Assembly (NCBI GenBank): GCA_026874595.1
Contig: CM049310.1
Span: forward strand, 80,471,056-80,535,055
DNA: 64,000 bases
Direction: 5' to 3'
Source: Sipunculus nudus
Taxonomy: Eukaryota; Annelida; Sipuncula; Golfingiida; Sipunculidae
Under the pieces are notes generated by a model. The model was not told the DNA's origin. It was given only the letters and a program-made list of their open reading frames with translations, and ran no database searches. This document shows, piece by piece, positions 60,984 to 64,000 of this stretch. A program made the translations under genes and the position numbers. How positions within the stretch are numbered: the first letter of the stretch is position 1; every line of letters starts with the position of its first letter.

Positions 60984-61480
60984 GTGTCACTTTCAAGTGA
61001 TTTTTCAGACTCTACCCCTATTAGAATTTTGAGGGACACTGGCTCAGGCCAAACTCTCATGTTAGCAAACACTTTGCCATTTTCTAATAGGTCCTTTACT
61101 GGTGCACATGCACTTGTCAATGGTGTGTTTTCAGACAAGCACACTTCAGTTCCGCTTCACAGTATCCATTTAAAGTCAGATTTGATTTCTGGGAATATTA
61201 CCGTGGGCATAACCACTACTTTACCCCTTTATGGGAATTCAGTTGCTACTAGGCAATGATGTTGCAGGTGACAAAGTACAGCCTGTACCAATAGTGACAG
61301 AAAAGCCGTCACTTGATCAGGACACTGATCCTGAAAGTCAGGAAATTCCTGGTTTGTATCCTTCATGTGCTGTAACTAGATCTATGGCCAAGAAAAACAC
61401 ACATGAGGATAATGGTGCAGATAATAACACTCTAACGACTCGCCCGTACAGGATGCAGCATTCTAAAGGTCAGAACTTAT
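60984..61480 (+). pseudogene. Protease-like domain and linker of the Gmr1-like element
   Basis: PIRILRDTGSGQTLM (near 61017-61060) is a retropepsin-type DTG site. After a frameshift LLLGNDVAG (near 61243) matches the end of the protease fold. The linker to integrase carries LYPSCAVTRSMAKK. Confidence 0.65.
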
Positions 61481-61489
61481 CGCGGAACA

Positions 61490-62780
61490 GCATAAGGACC
61501 CTGATATTTCATGTTTGTTTCCCAGGGCAGTTTCTAAAGATGAAATGTCACAGAACCCAGTTTGTTTCTATGTTAAAAATGGAGTGCTTATGCGTAAATG
61601 GCGACCACCTGTTGTATGCGCTGATGATGAGTGGTCCATCAAACATCAAATAGTAATGCCCAAAAACTTTCGCAATGAAATTCCAAGCATGGCACATGAG
61701 GCTCCTTTGTCTGGCCATTTAGGTATAAATGAAACGTTTCAGAAAGTTAGTACACACTTCTACTGGCCTTACCTCAGGAAAGATGTTGTACAATATTGTA
61801 AATCATGCCATACATGCCAGATGGTAGGCAAGCCCAATCAGAATCCTATTCCTATTCCTGCTTTCGAGGAACCATTCAGTAGGATTGTTGGTTATGTTGG
61901 ACCACTGCCCAATACAAAATCTGGACATGAATACTTGCTGACAATTATGTGCGTATCTACCATGTTCCCTGAGGCAATACCATTGCGCAAAATTAATGCC
62001 AAAAGTGTTGTCAGGGCTCTGACCGGGATTTTTTTACAACTTTTGGATTATCAAAATCCGTCCAGTCTGACAAAGGGTCTAATTTTATGTCTGGCATATT
62101 CCAGCAAGTTATGCTTGAGCTAGGTATAAAACAGTACAGCTCTTCGCCATACCATTCTGAAAGTCAGGGCGCCCTCGAGCGTTTTCCCCAGACATTAAAA
62201 AACATGATCAGGACCTATTGCTATGACACACAGAAAGACTGGGATGAAGGAATCCACCTATTGCTGTTTGCTGTCAGAGAATCCTTTCAAGAGTCCTTGG
62301 GTTTCGGTCCCTTTGAACTAGTTTTTGGACACTCAGTTCGCGGTCCATTGAAACTGCTTAAAGAAAAATTCTTGTGTGAAAATCCTGATTCTCTTAGTTT
62401 ACTGCAGTATGTCTCAGACTTTCGCACTTAACTACACAATGCTTGTGAGATTGCAAAGTCAAATCTAAAATCTGCACAAAGTAAAATGAAAACAAAGTAT
62501 CACAAACACACTGTAAGTAGGACGTTTGAGCCTGGTGAAAAGGTCCTTGCCTTACTTCCCATCCATGGCAGACCTCTGTAAGCTAGGTATTTTGGTCCTT
62601 ACATTGTTGACAATAAAGTCAGTGATTTAAATTACATACTGTTGACACCAGATAGGCGTAAGAAGAAACAACTGTGTCATGTTAACATGTTGAAACCATA
62701 TTATGACAGAAATAGCACATCAGATGTTGTACAAAATGTTACTGCTGTTAATTGTGTAAAAACTGACCCTGACCCAGTTT
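61490..62780 (+). pseudogene. Integrase of the Gmr1-like element, broken
   Basis: Zinc module near 61710-61820 (SGHLGINETFQ, then CKSCHTC). Core: VGPLPNTKSGHEYLLTIM near 61890-61950, where the first catalytic Asp position appears to be Tyr (VGYVGPL). The second Asp is in SVQSDKGSNF after a frameshift near 62035. The Glu is in GALERF near 62170. The C-terminal part includes ESLGFGPFELVFGHSVRGPL, FEPGEKVLALLP and a Gly-Pro-Tyr segment near 62600. Inactive. Confidence 0.72.
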
Positions 62781-62848
62781 AAGTAGATACTGATTGTAAG
62801 TGTGATGTAGACATTTAGTGTGGAACAGTACCACTAAAAATATCAGAC

Positions 62849-63056
62849 GTGCTTAACAACCTGAATGCCAAACAGTCACACCGTACGGCACAACAACAGC
62901 AAGACCTCAAGAACCTGCTGCGGAATTATGAACATTTGTTTAATAACATTCCAACGCGAACTAACATATTGTGCCATGACGTCGATATTGGCGAGGCAAG
63001 TATTGTCAAGCAGCATCTTTGGAGACTTAATCCAGAAAAGCAAAAGTACCTACAGG
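62849..63056 (+). pseudogene. Pre-RT segment of the Gmr1-like element
   Basis: The stretch containing LKNLLRNYEHLFNNIPTRTN and HDVDIGEA, followed by RLNPEKQKYL, is the conserved entry to gypsy RT. Here it lies downstream of integrase, which fixes the unusual domain order. It stops where the inverted fragment begins. Confidence 0.65.
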
Positions 63057-63076
63057 ATGACACTCCCCCTCCTGTA

Positions 63077-63112
63077 AGAAAAAAGAAAGTTTTCTCAAAA
63101 CTTTCTTTTTCT
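63077..63112. repeat. Near-perfect hairpin at the junction of opposed fragments
   Basis: The left arm ending GAAAGTTTT and right arm starting AAAACTTTC pair over 16 bp around the loop CTC, with one extra A on the left. Confidence 0.85.
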
Positions 63113-63184
63113 GCGATCACAATCACTCAATTTTAACAACATCTCAAAAATCATCTTATTTACAACATTACATAAACATCTCGT

Positions 63185-63520
63185 TTACAACATTTTATAA
63201 ACATCTCGATAAGCAATCAGCAAGTAATTGTCTTTCCCTTTAATGTGTCTGATTTCAAGGTTGTAATCCTGTAAGAACAAACTCCATCTCAACAATCTTT
63301 GATTTTCACTCTTCAACTTGTTTATGAACGTGAGGGGATTGTGATCACTGAAGACTATGATAGGCTTGACTGATGAAGTAACATAAACTTCAAAATGTTG
63401 CAATGCCAAAATCAAAGCCAAACATTCTTTTTCAATAGTGGAGTAGTTTTTCGGAGAAATTTTGAGAAATAACAAATTGGATGATCTAGCATGGGTCTAG
63501 CCAGTGTACAAAGCACCTGA
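63185..63520 (-). pseudogene. RNase H fragment of a Ty3/gypsy element, inverted
   Basis: The minus strand encodes DHPICYFSKFL, then after a frameshift KNYSTIEKECLALILALQHF, VFSDHNPLTFI, RLLRWSLFLQDY and IRHIKGKDN, in RNase H order. The end is degraded, where gypsy RNase H usually has an ADALSR-like tail. Going on down the minus strand, AGGAGGGGGA at 63063-63072 could be a polypurine tract, suggesting the 3' end of an element abutting the + strand fragment. Confidence 0.7.
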
Positions 63521-63609
63521 CTGAAGACACTCAGGCGTGGGGCATTCAGTGTGTCCAAGCAGGGGCAGACGTCGGCGATAAGGAATAATTCGGTATGGAG
63601 TTTAATCAA

Positions 63610-64000
63610 GGGCGTATCCGGAGGATGTCACAGGGGGTCAGGGCCCTCACCTCATCACAGACTGCACCCAAACCTTCCGGAAATCCTGACTATGCCGGTT
63701 GTACTTAGCATGGTTCCCAGCCTGCCTTGCGCTACGCTTACGGCAGACTTGGAACCATGTCAAAGGTGGCACGGTACGGCCTTTGAAATGAGGTCAGGGG
63801 AAAAAAAGAAATGTGCAAATCGTAGCGAGGACTAATCTTGTAACCAAAGTTTAGCTTTCAGCCATATTTTAGCCTTATTGGTTTGCACTCGAGGGGACCT
63901 AAGTAGGTGCACTAACAATAAATTGCAGGCAAACTGTCATTGATTGTTACTGGAGTGTCGTCTTGTGACGAAGTGGCGATAAGAAACAAAAAAAAGTTAT
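63610..64000. other. Right flank, unassigned
   Basis: Moderately GC-rich to about 63800, with repeated motifs such as GGTTCCCAGCCTGCC and GGTGGCACGGTACGGCC, but no gene or known repeat could be supported. Confidence 0.3.

Larger units (their letters stand above)
60910..63060 (+). mobile_element. Decayed Gmr1-like Ty3/gypsy pol fragment, order PR-IN-RT
   Basis: Domains appear in the order aspartic protease, integrase, then the segment that normally precedes RT. This matches the Gmr1-like clade of Ty3/gypsy elements, in which integrase lies upstream of RT. Frameshifts near 61235, 61480 and 62035 and stops near 62430, 62580 and 62780 break the frame. RT proper is missing: the homology ends about 63055, where inverted material begins. 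LTRs and gag were not seen. Confidence 0.72.

Overview
The window looks like AT-rich nuclear DNA of a marine invertebrate, most plausibly a mollusc or another lophotrochozoan; that is inference. The supports are phase-1 spliced Ig-receptor exons, many (TA)n tracts, tRNA-derived SINEs, Ty3/gypsy, Gmr1-like and BEL/Pao LTR elements, and a family of palindrome-bearing tandem repeats. There are no bacterial operons, no rRNA and no CRISPR array. Host genes are few and most of the sequence is mobile or repetitive.

Layout. 0.5-3.6 kb (+): a multi-exon Ig-superfamily receptor-like gene (signal peptide, two V-like Ig exons, stalk, transmembrane and tail exons). It shows a TGA at the start of the transmembrane exon and a frame discrepancy in the tail, so it may be a pseudogene or encode a secreted form. 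8.0-18.8 kb (+): a young, structurally complete 10.8-kb Ty3/gypsy LTR retrotransposon sitting in a (TA)n tract, with 1017-bp LTRs differing at 3 sites, a tRNA-Lys-type primer site, a 2.3-kb leader, Gag, Pol and a polypurine tract. Gag and Pol are joined by what looks like a textbook -1 frameshift signal (slippery TTTAAAC plus an H-type pseudoknot). Pol carries one in-frame stop and one frameshift. 22.4-26.35 kb and 55.55-59.0 kb: two oppositely oriented copies of a repeat-array element whose ~335-bp units each carry the palindrome GGTGGCGCCACC or a variant. 27.8-30.6 kb (-): a decayed BEL/Pao element. 39.0-39.5 kb (+): the end of a LINE reverse transcriptase. 44.9-46.2 kb (-): a second, compact Ig-domain receptor-like gene with open exons and consistent splice phases. 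60.9-63.1 kb (+): a decayed Gmr1-like element with the order PR-IN-RT, abutting an inverted RNase H fragment at 63.2-63.6 kb. Solo LTRs, SINEs, foldback/MITE candidates and duplications fill the rest.

The two Ig genes share the same exon logic (all introns phase 1; short signal exon, Ig exon, stalk/TM exon) and resemble small cell-surface immune-type receptors. The most notable item is the gypsy element: it combines a candidate RRM-like plus PNMA/Arc-like Gag, a pseudoknot-type frameshift site, and LTRs that contain a repeat-bounded potential intron. All calls come from reading the sequence; no alignment, folding or database search was run.
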